Shown: positions 1-11,296 of the stretch, piece by piece | Numbering within the stretch: position 1 is the first letter of the stretch | Layout of the letters: the number at the start of each line of letters is the position of its first letter | Origin: Limnoperna fortunei | Taxonomy: Eukaryota; Mollusca; Bivalvia; Mytilida; Modiolidae | Reading direction: 5' to 3' | DNA: 64,000 bases | Assembly (NCBI GenBank): GCA_944474755.1 | Contig: OX104123.1 | Location: 21,843,083-21,907,082, forward strand | Notes under the pieces: generated by a model | Database searches by the model: none | Seen by the model: only the letters and a program-made list of their open reading frames with translations | What the model was told of the DNA's origin: nothing | Made by a program: the position numbers and the translations under genes

Positions 1-947
1 ATTTCTTTTGAAAGGTTATCGTCACGATTCATTATGCGGAACACTATTTTTTCTCACTAAATCACATGTCATGAAAACTTGAATATTTTTAAAAAATGAT
101 TAATTGATGAGTTGATTACTTCATGTCCAGCGAGCAGTATTGCAACAATATTGTATTCAGGAAACACACAAAGAATCAGTTGGCAATGGTTATGGACTAA
201 CGGGTTAGGACATACAATGTATTTTCGTCAGTGTTATAAACCTATTCCATTTTGAACTACTTTAACCGGCATTGTGAGTAGCATTCTCCAAACAAGCTAA
301 CCACTATGAACTCAGACCATGCTTATGGTATTGTATTGTAAATTTTAACCCCTCAATCAAAAATAACACACACTATTCGCCAGGGCAGCCTTCCAAATAC
401 ACATCAAATGTGATATGATTACATGATTTAAGTTTAAAGTTCAGCTAGCAATATTTTAGCTGGTATTCAGGACGAGAGGGCGTCCCAATGTCGCTACCTG
501 GGGACGCGCTTGGCAGATCTGTGTTTCGAGAAATGTATTAAACAAAGTGGAAATTACCTTTTATTCATATTTTGTATTTTAATAATTAATAATTTACTTC
601 AGATGTTAGAAGGAAATCTGTAAGTATTGTTCGTCTAATTTGAAGCTCAATACGCTTGGTTCTTTATTTCACATGTATGGTAAAACGTCAAATGAATATA
701 TTAATATTTTTATTCTGATGACATTTGCGTACTTCTACACAATGTAATTATGCATGTTTTGTAATATAGATCGATTTTTTAAATTCAGTTTTATATTTTA
801 ATTTCGTTTACATATTAAATTTTGATTCTTTAGTAGTTGCTTAAAAGTAAACCACAGAAATGTTTACATTAAGAAGACTGCAGATACTTGATTATTCTAA
901 TGTATATACATTGTAGAATTTGTGTTGTTCGATTAATGATTGTGCAG
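1..947. other. AT-rich flank or intron with SINE-tail fragments
   Basis: No coding exon is recognised here. Two decayed copies of the SINE/LINE tail module (GTCCAGCGAGCAGTATT-like, then ATTCAGGA) lie near 118-168 and 440-475. The second is followed by a GGGGACGCGCTTGG piece of the SINE body, near 500-515. The upstream exon(s) of the Cys-rich gene at 948 should lie here or left of the window. Confidence 0.5.
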
Positions 948-2905
948 CTAACGAATGCTGTGCGGTATCTGCCCCTGGGAAAGCGGTAGGAGTATGCAGA
1001 AGACTTGGATGGACAAACGAAAGTAAGTATTTACTTCAGACACATATATTGTTGTCGGTCAACAATCAGGGTTGTATTTTATAGAAATATATTGAAGATA
1101 TAAGATTTTGTTTGAGTTGTGTGTAAAACCACTTTCAGCAATTTTTAGTTTTATCAAGTCGCGCAGTTTTAGTTGGGGGTAGAAGCCGTGTACCAAGGGA
1201 AAAACCCTACCTTTGGAAGAAAAACTTAAAAACCTAGTAAATTTATGTAAGTTGAAAAGACGCTTCCATCTTCGAGACGCGATTTTTAAAATGTCAAATA
1301 CAACATATATTCATAATCTTGTATCGCATCTGTGTGAAATATAGAAACAATTTAGACTTCATCCGCCGTGACGTTATCTATTTGGAATGCAGACAATGCT
1401 TGCAAAATTATTTACAACAACCTCAAAAAAACGTTCAATAACAAAATATTGAAGAAAATATTTATTAATTTATTAAACAGGACTTCGATATAGAAGAAAA
1501 TTGCTAAGATTGGCGTTATACCTTACTCAAACAAATAAACAAACATTAGTGTACGTTCAAGTAATAAATCAATGTTGAGAAAGATGTGAAGCGAACCTTT
1601 TTCGGTTTCCACAAGAAAAATTACAAACACTTGGAATGAGAATGGTTGTGGAATGGTGGCTTTACGTCCAGGGAGAAACATTTGGTCGTTCAGGGTAAGA
1701 ACAATCGGACAAACAAGAAACCAAAGGGGGAAAGGGGATGGACCAAAGGGAACTAAAAATTGTTACATACACTGGAATATGGAGTATTGCTTAGGGACGG
1801 AAAATTTAAGACTTCCGTAGAAGCTTAAATGAGCCTAATCTTTCTAAATATACTAAAAGTGATTTTATCGTGCAAAGTGGAAGACCATCTGTTTACCGCG
1901 GTCAGGCTTTTCGTATTCCTACACCAACGAGATGGTTATCTATATCCGCAATTAGAAACGCGATGGGCAGCTTGGTAGGACGAGCACCAAAAACCCTGGA
2001 AAAATGTCTACACAAGCACATTTTGCAGCATACGCTGTGCATACAAGGTTATTGAAAGTTACTCGGGTTTTAGTTATAATTTGCGATATATCTTGGAACT
2101 GGACCTGTTAATGTTTTGAAAATACATCTGTTTAAATATATTTAATTTCAGGATGCAATATCTTTGTGAGCAGTGATAAAAGGAATGTTGGTTATTGTGA
2201 TTGTTTTGCTCCTCTAAAATGCAGATACAATCTTGCTGATGACGCAACTGGTACGTTTGTTATACAATTTTACTGTCATTTGATAATTGATTGATTGGAT
2301 GGTCCGCGGTAAGACTTGCCGTATTATGACCTGACAAACTCGTCTCCCCCAAATGGACATACCCTACAATATCCTTGTCGTTATTTCACATTCCGTTAAA
2401 TAGCTCTCTTTATTAAAATAAAACTAAAAATATATGTGATGTTCAATTTAATTTATTCGCTGAGCAGCTGTGTGTGTCGAGCACTGAAAAGCCTTTCCTT
2501 TATCCCTACTTCCGACATGCATTTATAGAGAACCTGTCTTTTTGTGTTGTTTAAGAAGTCATTGATTTAATTTTTTTCTTTGTTTGTTTCTCACTAGATT
2601 TGGAAGCCGGTGTATTTTTCAATGATTAACTTTTCATGTCTTGACATCCTTGATATAGAGTTGGTATTTTTATAAAGTACATACGAATGCACTTATGTAC
2701 AACCATCGCAAAGCTGATGTTATAATTGGCAATTAAGTTTTTTTTATCAAAATAATATTGGTAAACATCGGTTATTAGTCCTTTGTTTTATATTGTCAAA
2801 ATATTCTTACATTAAATTATGTATTTTATTTTTTATTCAATATTGAGTCTACATTGTGTCTAATTGCAACATCTTTTTATTTTTTTAGGTATATGCGGAC
2901 CTTGA
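948..2905 (+). CDS. Prokineticin/astakine-like secreted Cys-rich peptide, 3' three exons
   Basis: Three exons read in one frame: 948-1022 (acceptor GTGCAG, donor GTAAGT), 2152-2250 (acceptor TTTCAG, donor GTACGT) and 2889-2905 (acceptor TTTTTTAG, stop TGA). Junction phases agree at both introns. The visible product is about 62 residues with the cysteine pattern CC-x11-C-x9-C-x13-C-x-C-x5-C-x11-C. The CC-x11-C-x9-C and CxC-x5-C blocks match the prokineticin/Bv8/astakine fold, a disulfide-rich secreted signalling domain; in vertebrates these act on G-protein-coupled receptors and in arthropods astakines act in blood-cell formation. The function here is inference from the pattern. The signal peptide and the first two cysteines expected for the family are not seen and should be on an upstream exon. 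Intron 1 carries a decayed SINE and intron 2 a SINE scrap. A conotoxin-like or dickkopf-like knot is a less likely alternative because the spacing fits prokineticin better. Confidence 0.72.
1650..2010 (-). repeat. Decayed SINE-A copy inside intron 1
   Basis: Read on the minus strand this matches the better copies at 15107 and 19309: CCGCGGTCAGGCTTT-like box near 1895-1915, CTTTATCGTGCAA-like box near 1862-1876 and the tail GGCTTTACGTCCAG near 1660. Many substitutions indicate age. Confidence 0.55.
2285..2360 (-). repeat. SINE-A fragment in intron 2
   Basis: GGTCCGCGGTAAGACTTGCC and CGTATTATGACCTGACAA are the central box of the SINE-A family. Only this piece is recognisable. Confidence 0.5.
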
Positions 2906-2949
2906 ATTCTTGTAATTGGAATTTAATGTGTCATATGAACTGAAATGTG

Positions 2950-2955
2950 ATTAAA
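2950..2955 (+). terminator. Candidate poly(A) signal ATTAAA
   Basis: ATTAAA lies 45 bases after the stop codon of the Cys-rich gene, in AT-rich sequence. The position is plausible for cleavage and polyadenylation, but the hexamer is common in this composition. Confidence 0.35.
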
Positions 2956-4200
2956 ACAAATTTTACCATCTTGAAGTTTGTATTTACTCGTATCACATAA
3001 CATTAGGTTATTTAGCGTGCAATCGGCATCCATTACCCTATTTTCCGACAAGTTAGTAATCTTGGCCAACATACTACCCACTCAAAGCAGAAACAAAATT
3101 CAACATTAACGTATTTTCAAGACAACAATACGTTAAAGAAGTTAACGTTTTGTAGCGGCTAAAACGAGCATAATTTTATTTGCTTTCTGTATCATCACCT
3201 GACACCACCCCCCCCCCAAAAAAAAAAAAAAAATACAAACACAAGCAAAAAAACAAACAACCAGTGGGCACAGCTGTGTTGGTAGAGTACCGTGAACCCT
3301 CACAAGATGTTCCCAGAGTGATCAGTAAAAGAAGAATGACTTAATTAGTCAATCTACCACTTGACGATAAGAATTCTAGAAGTGTGATAAGAAGATCAGG
3401 GCGGACCAAAATGTACTGTTTGTAAAGCATTTGATGTTCAAAGCACATCTATGATGCGAGTCACATTATTTATTAAAATTTGGCGGCCAAATAAGAGGGG
3501 AGTACATACAAATAAAGGTCGACTAAATATCGGAAGAATTTTTATTCACTTGGTTTCCCCAATATTTATTTTTAATACAATAACTTGGTGTCAGCTCCGT
3601 TTATGAGCTCACCTAATCTTATGGGGCATGTGCCTTCTCCATAACTACTCAGCCAATCGCAATCAAACATGGCGCGAGTTATCATTGGGTGGTTCTTAAC
3701 AATTTGAATTTTTGGTGATCACGTATTTAACATGGTTGCTTAGGCATAAAATGCGCTCTTTGACTGACTCAATTTGAATTAATCTAACAAACTGATGGGC
3801 AGATTGATTTCAAATACTGCATAAATGTCCTTTAATGGTCCTCCATAAAGTTTTAGTGCCGATCCAAAATCCAAGAATACCGCCACCGTGACACAAGGCG
3901 TAATAAAGGACCCCACGGAAAAACATACAAACAACAGCTTTTACGAAAATGTTCCACAAAATTCAACCAGAGCATGCAGCAATAGAAAAGTGATGTATTA
4001 TTTAGAGTTTTAGGATCGATTAGAAATTAAAAATGGCTGCCAGGGCTTAAATATGTTGCGCGAGATTTCAAAAATCGATTTCTGAAAGTATAATTATATT
4101 GTAAAAATGCACTGAGATGGACCTTTTTTAATTTTAAGATTTTTTGTGACAATCCAAAATTCAAGATGGTCGCAACATATCTTAACATAGGACACGCATA
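2956..4200. other. Non-coding AT-rich stretch
   Basis: No supported gene. It holds a C-run/A-run tract near 3208-3232 and a stretch near 3265-3300 (GTTGGTAGAGTACCG) that faintly resembles a tRNA-type A box. From 3590 there is text of repeat character (GAGCTCACCTAATC, then several 'GCCGCCACCGTGACAC'-like phrases) that I cannot assign. Confidence 0.4.
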
Positions 4201-4206
4201 CAAACT

Positions 4207-4450
4207 GCGTCTCCTCAGAAAGACCTCAGGGCACTAGAGAATAAGCCACAGCCTCGGCTTGCAGTAGGAGTCTGCTAACAGAGACAATATTTGGCATGTG
4301 TTGCGACCCGTGTCGATTACAGGACGGGATTTTTATTAGGCTGTTCCCGATAAACCACTGAACCCATATTTTTTCTACACGGGACATCGAGTCAACCCCG
4401 ACTTCCATGAATCGGAATGTATCGTCTTGCCCTTTATGAATACTTCTCAT
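4207..4450 (+). repeat. Isolated fragment of LINE 5' UTR
   Basis: Matches the start of the 5' UTR of the LINE copies at 54396, 56739 and 58607: GAGTCTGCTAACAGAG, TGTGTTGCGACCCGTGTCG, ATTACAGGACGGGAT, and 'GTCTTGCCCTTTATGAAT' near its end. It diverges and stops before ORF1, so it is a dead fragment of the same family. Confidence 0.75.
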
Positions 4451-5690
4451 TCTCAGGAAAAATTAGCAAAAATCGTCTATTTTGAAAAGCGTCTAGAAAT
4501 TCATCCATTTTTAGTGAGTGATATAGTGATATATATTCTTTTGTTTAGAAAAAAAAAATTACTGGGATCAGACAAGGTCAATTACACAACAATTACGACC
4601 CGTTTGTGGAAAATCAGAAAAAGTCAGAAAACGCTGATCTTTATCAAAACTGGAAGTAGAAGAACAGACCTGAATTCGTATCCCACTATATAACTCCACA
4701 TACCAAATATCAAGAAGAAAGTACATGACACCACGTCTTGCAATATTTTCAAACTGTCGATGGACCATTACCATACTAAATACAAGTAGTTGTGATATAG
4801 CAAAATTAGACTTGAAACTGAACCATTTCACTAACAACAATATAATCGAACGATAGTGACCTCCAGTATGTTATTCTTCCATACATGCACATTTTTGTTT
4901 GAAAAAGTTCATCTTGTAGCCAAGGTGCCATTTTTTCCCAACAAAATCCTGCAAAATAGCAAGATAAGCATGTTCAATATATGTCTATAATCACTGTAAA
5001 AAAATCAGAAAGATCTGTTTATAAAAGGTCTTTCAGTTTAAGATTACAAAACTACTATGTCAATCCCTTTTATGCATTGGTCAGGTGCAACTATTGAGAC
5101 TTCAGGAATCAGAAAATGTCTTTGTGTGTTTGAATTATTTTAGTTACCTTCAATATTTTCATAACTTTTACACACAATTTACATATTAAATTAGTAACAA
5201 TATTTTCATAACTTGTACAAATAAAATAAACAATCAAATAACATAAAAAAGTAACAACATCATAGAATAAGTAACAAACTTCTTCTGAAGTCTCATCATA
5301 GAAGTTTTTTTGGTACATTTGAGCCAGAGATGTATGTAAAAGTGAATCAATTATAGGTCACTTTGACTTAATCTACCACTAGATTTTTATTACGCTAATT
5401 ATAAGTTCTTTTGCAGAAAAAGAGGAAGGGCGGCATTTTTTATTTTACACCAACATGCATAAAATATTTTAAAATTGGTTTTACCTACAAAGCTAAGTAC
5501 TTTGTGTCTATTAAAAAAATTAGTGACCACTGCCCATCACTAAAGTGTCTTTCTTTACCCAACCATACATTACTGGAATAGCCCTAACATAGAAAGGCTT
5601 GTATGTGGAGTTTGCTGATGTTTGTACAATCTACTGAGGCTTAGCTTACAAATACAAAATAAAAACATAAAATTTGAAAATAACATTGGG
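4451..5690. other. Non-coding AT-rich stretch
   Basis: I see no gene or clear element. Several open frames occur on both strands but none has a recognisable domain or a splice context. Confidence 0.4.
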
Positions 5691-5692
5691 GT

Positions 5693-6145
5693 CTGGGTGG
5701 CCGAGTTGTCTAAGGCACTGGATTACATACTGGACTATTGATACCCTGTCAATGTCATACTTTACCACCCTGCCAAATTTCACATCATTTTATATGTGGT
5801 TTCCGGGAGAAGCTTGACAGAAATTCCCATATCGGCCCTGCTGCAAGCAGAAAGGAGGAGTTCAACAGGTCTTAAAATCGCTAAGGACATACTGTTTGTA
5901 ACCGTGAACCACCCTGCCAAATTTAAAATCATTCCCGTGTATGGTTTGACAGAAATTTTCATATCAGTTGGTCCCAAACAGGAAGAAGGTGTCTGACAGG
6001 TCTGAAAGTCATTTAGGGCATATGGTTTGTCATACCGAAACCACCATGCAAAATTTCAAATCATTATCAATTAGAGTTTCTGAGAAAAACTTGACTAAAA
6101 TATTCATATGGATGGACACAAGTACAACTTAATCCCCCCTCCCAC
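5693..6145. repeat. tRNA-like SINE head followed by decayed MITE of the GCCCCCGC family
   Basis: GGGTGGCCGAGTTGTCTAAGGC (5696-5717) is a good Pol III A box of Leu/Ser tRNA type, but no clover-leaf or B box follows at the right spacing. From 5765 on, the phrases CCACCCTGCCAAATTT, TTCTGAGAAAAACTTGAC and GAAATT..CATA repeat two to three times, as in the element at 21051-21474. Confidence 0.5.
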
Positions 6146-6289
6146 ACCCGGGCAATAACAAAAAAAACGCGTGCACATCTGTATGTAATTCTGTTCGAAG
6201 TAATCTGCCCTAGATTGGTGATGGCCCTATATATAATATGGGTATAAAAAGGGTGTAAAACCCTAACACTCACTAACTGAAAACAACAA

Positions 6290-7550
6290 GCAGATTATTG
6301 AGCAATTGAATGAACAAGGTCCATCTCAGTTTCATGTCTGGCAATTACATGAATTAAACCATTACAATCCTCATCATCCTATTGCCATGTTTGTTAATAG
6401 TTGACATTTACTTTACTCCAGGAAGGAGGACTTTACAGTCTATCCCGTCTTTGTACGGGGGGATTTAGTTAGTTCATTGTATTTAGATTTCGTTAGTAGT
6501 TAGGTCGTAGTTTTTGGTAGATTTTAGTAGTTCCAATGAATTCAAAGAATTTTTTTTCAATGGAGTCTATCGTTCACTATTTTCCTAGTACTCATGGTGG
6601 GAGCTAGGTTTAATCGTTATTGATAGGATCTGGAAAGGGGATGGGGGTAGTTTTCAAGTCAAGTTGGAAGTCGCAGACCCTGTGAAGTACCCTGTTTGGG
6701 AATTTTTACCTTTGTCACTGTTTTTTTCAGGTCAGGAGTCCGCGCCGCGAAAAATGGGACTGGGGGTTTGTTGTGAAATTGGGCATCTCCTTATTCTGGG
6801 GATTAGCTAGACCCGATTATGCCCGGAATTACTTGGGGGGTGCGCATCTGATGCTTGACGGATGAAGAACCTGGAAAGGATCCGGATTCACTCCCAGTAA
6901 CGTGAGAGTCTTCTAAGCTACAGTCGAGGATATACGCCATTTCTCTGACGATCGATATACTCAGGTATTTGCACACACATAGGGACCCAACCTTTTCCGC
7001 CACCTACTGGGAGCTTAGAGTAGCAACCCCACTTGGTCTCCATCACTATTTCACTAGTTTCTAATCATTTGAACGTATGTGAGATCCAAAAAACTTCCAT
7101 CAATTTTTTTTCCAATTGATCTATTTAACTGAGAGCAGTGTTCTGTGGTATTATTTATTTGTATGCAGAAACTACCATGTAATCGATTCAGAATTTTAGC
7201 ATCCTGCATTCGACTTATAGTGATCAACACATTTGAACAAAACATAATTTTTCTTTACTTCAGATGTCGTCCAGCAACATACAAAGATGACAAAGAATCA
7301 ATGTTAATAGAAGAATGAAAACATTTGTAAAATATGCTCCAAAAAGGACTATAGGAGTGTCCAGAAATTACTGACAGAAAATGTTGTTAAACAAAAAGAT
7401 AAAATCAATAGAGACTGCACCAGATTTAAACATATGTTCCTGATAGAACCGTACGCATGTCTAGAAAAATTTTTTTTTAACAATACAAAAAATTTAATAA
7501 AAATACAGACTTAAAATTCATTGTTTGTTTATTGCAACATCAAATTAAAG
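6290..7550. other. Unassigned stretch, possible terminal exon near 7265
   Basis: Between 6420 and 7050 the base composition is less AT-rich and the text looks like an old element, but I recognise no family on either strand. Near 7264 an acceptor (TTACTTCAG) is followed by a short frame of about 17 codons ending in TGA at 7316, with AATAAA near 7496. This could be the last exon of a small gene; no upstream exon was found. Confidence 0.3.
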
Positions 7551-8186
7551 GATTTATTGATTGAATGATTGATATTTAACGTCCAGCAAGCAATATTTCA
7601 GCTATATTCAGGACGTGAAAACCATAATTTTTAAAATTAGTAGAACGTCATGCCTCCTTATACTAAAACGTGATCTCATACAATATGAGAATATAAACAG
7701 ATAAAAATGGTAGTTAAAACAATAAAAAATATGAAGTATCACAATTAATAGTGAAATTAAATTTTATTAAATAAATTAATTTCCTTTAAGAACTTTTAAT
7801 TTGTGTCGCCTGCGACAGTTTTAAATAAATTAAAATACGTATCTGCACTATAGAAACGTTCCCCAATGTGGGCCACGTCTACACAGTCCATCAAGACATG
7901 CTTAATGGTGTATGGACTGTTGCATGGCACACATTCGGGTCGTGGCTCATTGTTTAAAATATAACTATGTGTCGGCGTGGTATGACCAAGACGACATCTT
8001 GTTAAAACAACTGGTCTCTTCGACCTCTAAAACATTTAACATATTTGTGTGCAGTAGTGGCTGGATCTCATGAAGTTTTATTATGAACTTGGAGATCCCA
8101 ACCACTCTGCCACAAATTAGAAATATATTTAAAAATTAACGGTTTAAAGTCGGTAAAAGGAATACTACAGTTAACGATGGTATCGT

Positions 8187-8600
8187 TTAGTGCATTTTAG
8201 CCTCCTGATCCACGACTGTGTTTCCACGGATTCCGACATGACTAGGAATCCAGAAGAAGATAATTTCTTTTCTCAAAACAAGTGGTTTGTAGATTTGAAT
8301 AATTTTTAAAATGTAAGGATTTTTAATTTTGAAATTTTCAATAGCCAGTAGACAAGACAGGGAATCGGAGCAGACAATAAATTTGCATTCGTCTGACGAA
8401 GCAACTATTTTCATCGCAAGAAGAATAGCTTGCGCCTCTGCTTTAAATACAGATGAGGTAGACGGAAGGCGGCGAGTTTCAACACGCTCTCCGAAGACAG
8501 CGGTCGAGGCGACTTTATCACCTTCTTTTGACCCGTCTGTGTAAATAGCACTATAGTCAGGGTAACAAGATTTAATTTCTGCATAATGTTGTTGTATTTA
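8187..8600 (-). pseudogene. LINE ORF2 fragment: RNase H domain
   Basis: An open minus-strand frame carries a complete set of RNase H1-type residues: the first Asp in YTDGSKEG, Glu in AEAQAI, Asp in CSDSLS and the last Asp in GNTVVDQEA after WIPSHVG. The catalytic domain is therefore intact in sequence although it lacks the endonuclease and reverse transcriptase, so it cannot be an autonomous element. The frame closes shortly after DQEAK, and the downstream C-terminal region is frameshifted. RNase H in this LINE clade removes the RNA strand after first-strand synthesis. Confidence 0.75.
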
Positions 8601-9094
8601 TAAATGGTTTGTGTCGGACTTTTTATGTCTTCTTAAATCATAGATAAATATCGGTTTGGGTCAAATTTAAGGAAGAACATCAGATCACAGAACATATATG
8701 TGGTAGGAATATTAAGACACATATTACATAATCCTGTGCTACTCTTGTATTATCATCGCAAGAAGAATAGCTTGCGCCTCTGCTTTAAATACAGATGAGG
8801 TAGACGGAAGGCGGCGAGTTTCAACACGCTCTCCGAAGACAGCGGTCGAGGCGACTTTATCACCTTCTTTTGACCCGTCTGTGTAAATAGCACTATAGTC
8901 AGGGTAACAAGATTTAATTTCTGCATAATGTTGTTGTATTTATAAATGGTTTGTGTCGGACTTTTTATGTCTTCTTAAATCATAGATAAATATCGGTTTG
9001 GGTCAAATTTAAGGAAGAACTTCAGATCACAGAACATATATGTGGTAGGAATATTAAGACACATATTACATAATCCTGTGCTACTCTTGTATTA
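8411..9094. repeat. 342-bp tandem duplication within LINE fragment
   Basis: 8411-8752 is repeated at 8753-9094 at an offset of 342. By eye I find a single base difference (ACATC near 8689 against ACTTC near 9031). The unit includes the 5' part of the RNase H domain. It is either recent or an assembly artefact. Confidence 0.85.
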
Positions 9095-9540
9095 TTTGGA
9101 TCTTGTATTTTAATGATGCGCGCCTTTCTTTCGAGTTCAATGATTTTGAATAGCCAGATTTTTCATATAACAGACACCTTCTCTATAACCTCTTATTTTA
9201 AGGCCGCATGCATTTTACTGACGTATACGTAGTTCCGACTCGGTCTACGAATAACTTATTTCGTTGATAATCAAGCACATACCAGTAATGCATGGTATTA
9301 TATACAAAAGAAAAGTATCGTACTATTTAGAGTTTACATCGAAGAACATCCATCAAATTATTGGGACTACGCTGGTACGGTAATCAAACTGTCGAGTTAC
9401 AGAGTGGTGATCAGGTTTGGGTAAAAGCTGAATATAGTTATTACGTGTATGGTAATAGGCGGTCGTGCATGTCTGTTGTAAAGATAAAATAACAGGCTGA
9501 AATGATTTTTGCTTTTTATAATTACACTCTAGCTAATATG

Positions 9541-9740
9541 GTTTTTAAGCTCTGTGGGTCGAGCACTGGGAAACGTCCCAGTATGGTCCCAGCAGTAGGT
9601 CATAAGGAGTCATCTGACAATTTCAGACCAATTAAGTGAATTGTAGGGCTTTTGGTCGAGCACTTGGAACCGTCCCAGTATGGTCCCAGCAGTAGGTCAT
9701 AAGGAGTCGTCCAATGAAGTGAATTGTAGGGCTTTTATTG
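9541..9740 (-). repeat. SINE-A head fragment with ~95-bp tandem duplication
   Basis: GGTCGAGCACTGGGAA..GTCCCAGTATGGTCCCAGC near 9557-9593 is the 5' end of SINE-A in antisense. It recurs near 9655-9690, together with the following GTAGGTCATAAGGAGTC and GTGAATTGTAGGGCTTTT, giving two units. Confidence 0.6.
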
Positions 9741-9819
9741 CTGATCATTTTTGCTATTTTTAGTTCACTCTACATCCTAAGTTTTCAAATTATATTGTAA
9801 ATACAAAAAATTATCAAAT

Positions 9820-10400
9820 CGTCATTAAAGGGCAATAACTCCTACAAGAAGCCATTACACAACTTTATAATAATAGCAACTATTGTAGACCTTAATACGC
9901 TGATCAATTTGAAGTAACAGTTATCTCTGTAGCTATTATAATTTTTGAGATAATGATCAAAAACGTGTTGACACCCATGTTCTATTTTTAGTGACAGCAG
10001 CCATCTTGTCTGATCAACACTCTTGGTATAAATTTCAAACTAGGAACCCAAAGGATTATTGTTTGAAAACCAAATGGCCCAGTGGTTTAAGAGACCTTTG
10101 AAAAAGTTTACGACTGACAACAAGTGATGGTAAAAGCTTCCATGGACATTCGGTTCAGGTCAGCTAAAAAGGCAATATTCATTTGTGACAATCAAGGAGC
10201 GACAACTCCTTGCGACTAGCTGGATTTTTGTAGAGCTTTAAATGAAAAATCTCTTGTTTTCATGTTTCTGTTATAATTTGGTACCTTTAAGGCAAAAACT
10301 GTTTTGACCCTCCCATTCCATTGGTCTATTTTTATGCAAGGGCAGCCATGTTGGTTGTATTAGCTGTGATTTTTGCAAACTTGGAAAAGGACATTTTACT
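9820..10400 (+). repeat. Decayed fragments of the AGGTGAGC element family
   Basis: Phrases shared with the element at 13005-14412: GGGCAATAACTCC, GCTGATCAATTT, TTCTATTTTTAG followed by CAGC(C)ATCTTG, and the terminus GGTCAGCTAAAAAGG near 10157-10172. A second decayed segment (CCATTGGTCTATTTTTATGC, CAGCCATGTTGG) follows near 10320-10355. Confidence 0.5.
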
Positions 10401-10522
10401 GATGTGTACAAGGTTTCCAAGCAATCTCTTCATTGCTTTAAGGAAGTTAACCTGAAGTGAAGGGTCAGGTGAAGAAATGGTATTTAACCACAAACAAATT
10501 TATATCCACATATTTTTTCCAG

Positions 10523-11296
10523 GCAACAATCAAGATTCTAGAAGAATATTCGTTTACGGAGATTAACACCAGATCTTGTAAAACAAAAAAAAGTATTTTG
10601 TTATGGTTTTCCATGTGGAAGGAAGAGAGATAACGCAAGTCCAGTCCTTTAATGAGGAACTGATAAAGAAACTGCAAGTCAACAAAACCTACAAAATCTT
10701 CTAGGTAATTAGGTTATTGCTCCTTATATTCATTTTGTAATGCTGTTTCAATGTTTACAAATCTGTATCTTAAATCCCCGTAGAAAATAGTTCATTTTCA
10801 TTTACAAATGTTGATTTCGCATTTCATATCCAAATTTGGTTTCTGTAATTTAATTTCATTTATATAGATTATTGACTCCTCAGCACTAGTGATGCCTGAA
10901 GATGAAGTCCAAAAACTTTATCTACTTTCGGAGCAGCAGACAAATTACAACGCAGGAACTTGGGAATGTAACCTTTGTAAAGGTATCCAAAATTTCATTG
11001 TATACTTTTCGTGTCAAACATACTACTGTTCCACTTTATTTTAATTATAAAATTGCAATTGCATTAAATGTTTTTGATATTTGTTCACAGGTTAACATTC
11101 TGTTCACATTTCTTATTTTGCATATAAATTCTCGTCATTTCAGGCTGGTTCTAAGAAAATTGAACTCCATTACACTTTGCAGGAAATTTTGGTATCCGAG
11201 GACGAAACGGAAGCGACAATTTGTCTTTGGAACAACAAAGCAGACATCGCTCTTCCAACACCACCTTCTATAATAACTAACTATTACAAATATTGA
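10523..11296 (+). pseudogene. RPA-like OB-fold gene fragment, three exon-like blocks
   Basis: Block 1 (10523-10704; acceptor TTTTTTCCAG, donor GTAATT) reads as an OB-fold strand set with ..YFVMVFHVEG, QSFNEELIKKL and VNKTYKI, resembling the 'VDESG..A.aFN....VNKVYy' arrangement of RPA70 DNA-binding domains. Block 2 (about 10884-10979, donor GTATCC) reads KNFIYFRSSRQITTQELG. Block 3 (11144-11296, acceptor TTTCAG, stop TGA) gives 50 residues with EATICLWNNKADIAL, the OB-fold 'LW' strand. AATAAA at 11361 sits 65 bases past the stop. Block 1 needs a one-base shift in an A-run near 10585-10592 and ends in TAG at its donor. Block 2 needs a shift at another A-run near 10911-10917. It may be a pseudogene, or a real gene spoiled by homopolymer errors. 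Binding single-stranded DNA is the family role, not shown here. Confidence 0.45.

Larger units (their letters stand above)
7551..9110 (-). mobile_element. LINE (I/Jockey group) 3' fragment
   Basis: Minus-strand remnant of the same LINE family as at 58607-64000. Reading leftwards it contains the RNase H domain (8187-8600), the degraded C-terminal region of ORF2 (about 7800-8180) and the 3' tail TTTAACGTCCAGCAAGCAAT with GATTGATTG at 7551-7615. The 5' part is missing, the usual outcome of incomplete reverse transcription. Part of it is duplicated in tandem (8411-9094). Confidence 0.8.

Noticed and set aside
5693..5770. tRNA-Leu/Ser gene
   Set aside because: Only the A-box region matches; no acceptor stem, anticodon arm or B box could be folded. 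Treated as a SINE head.
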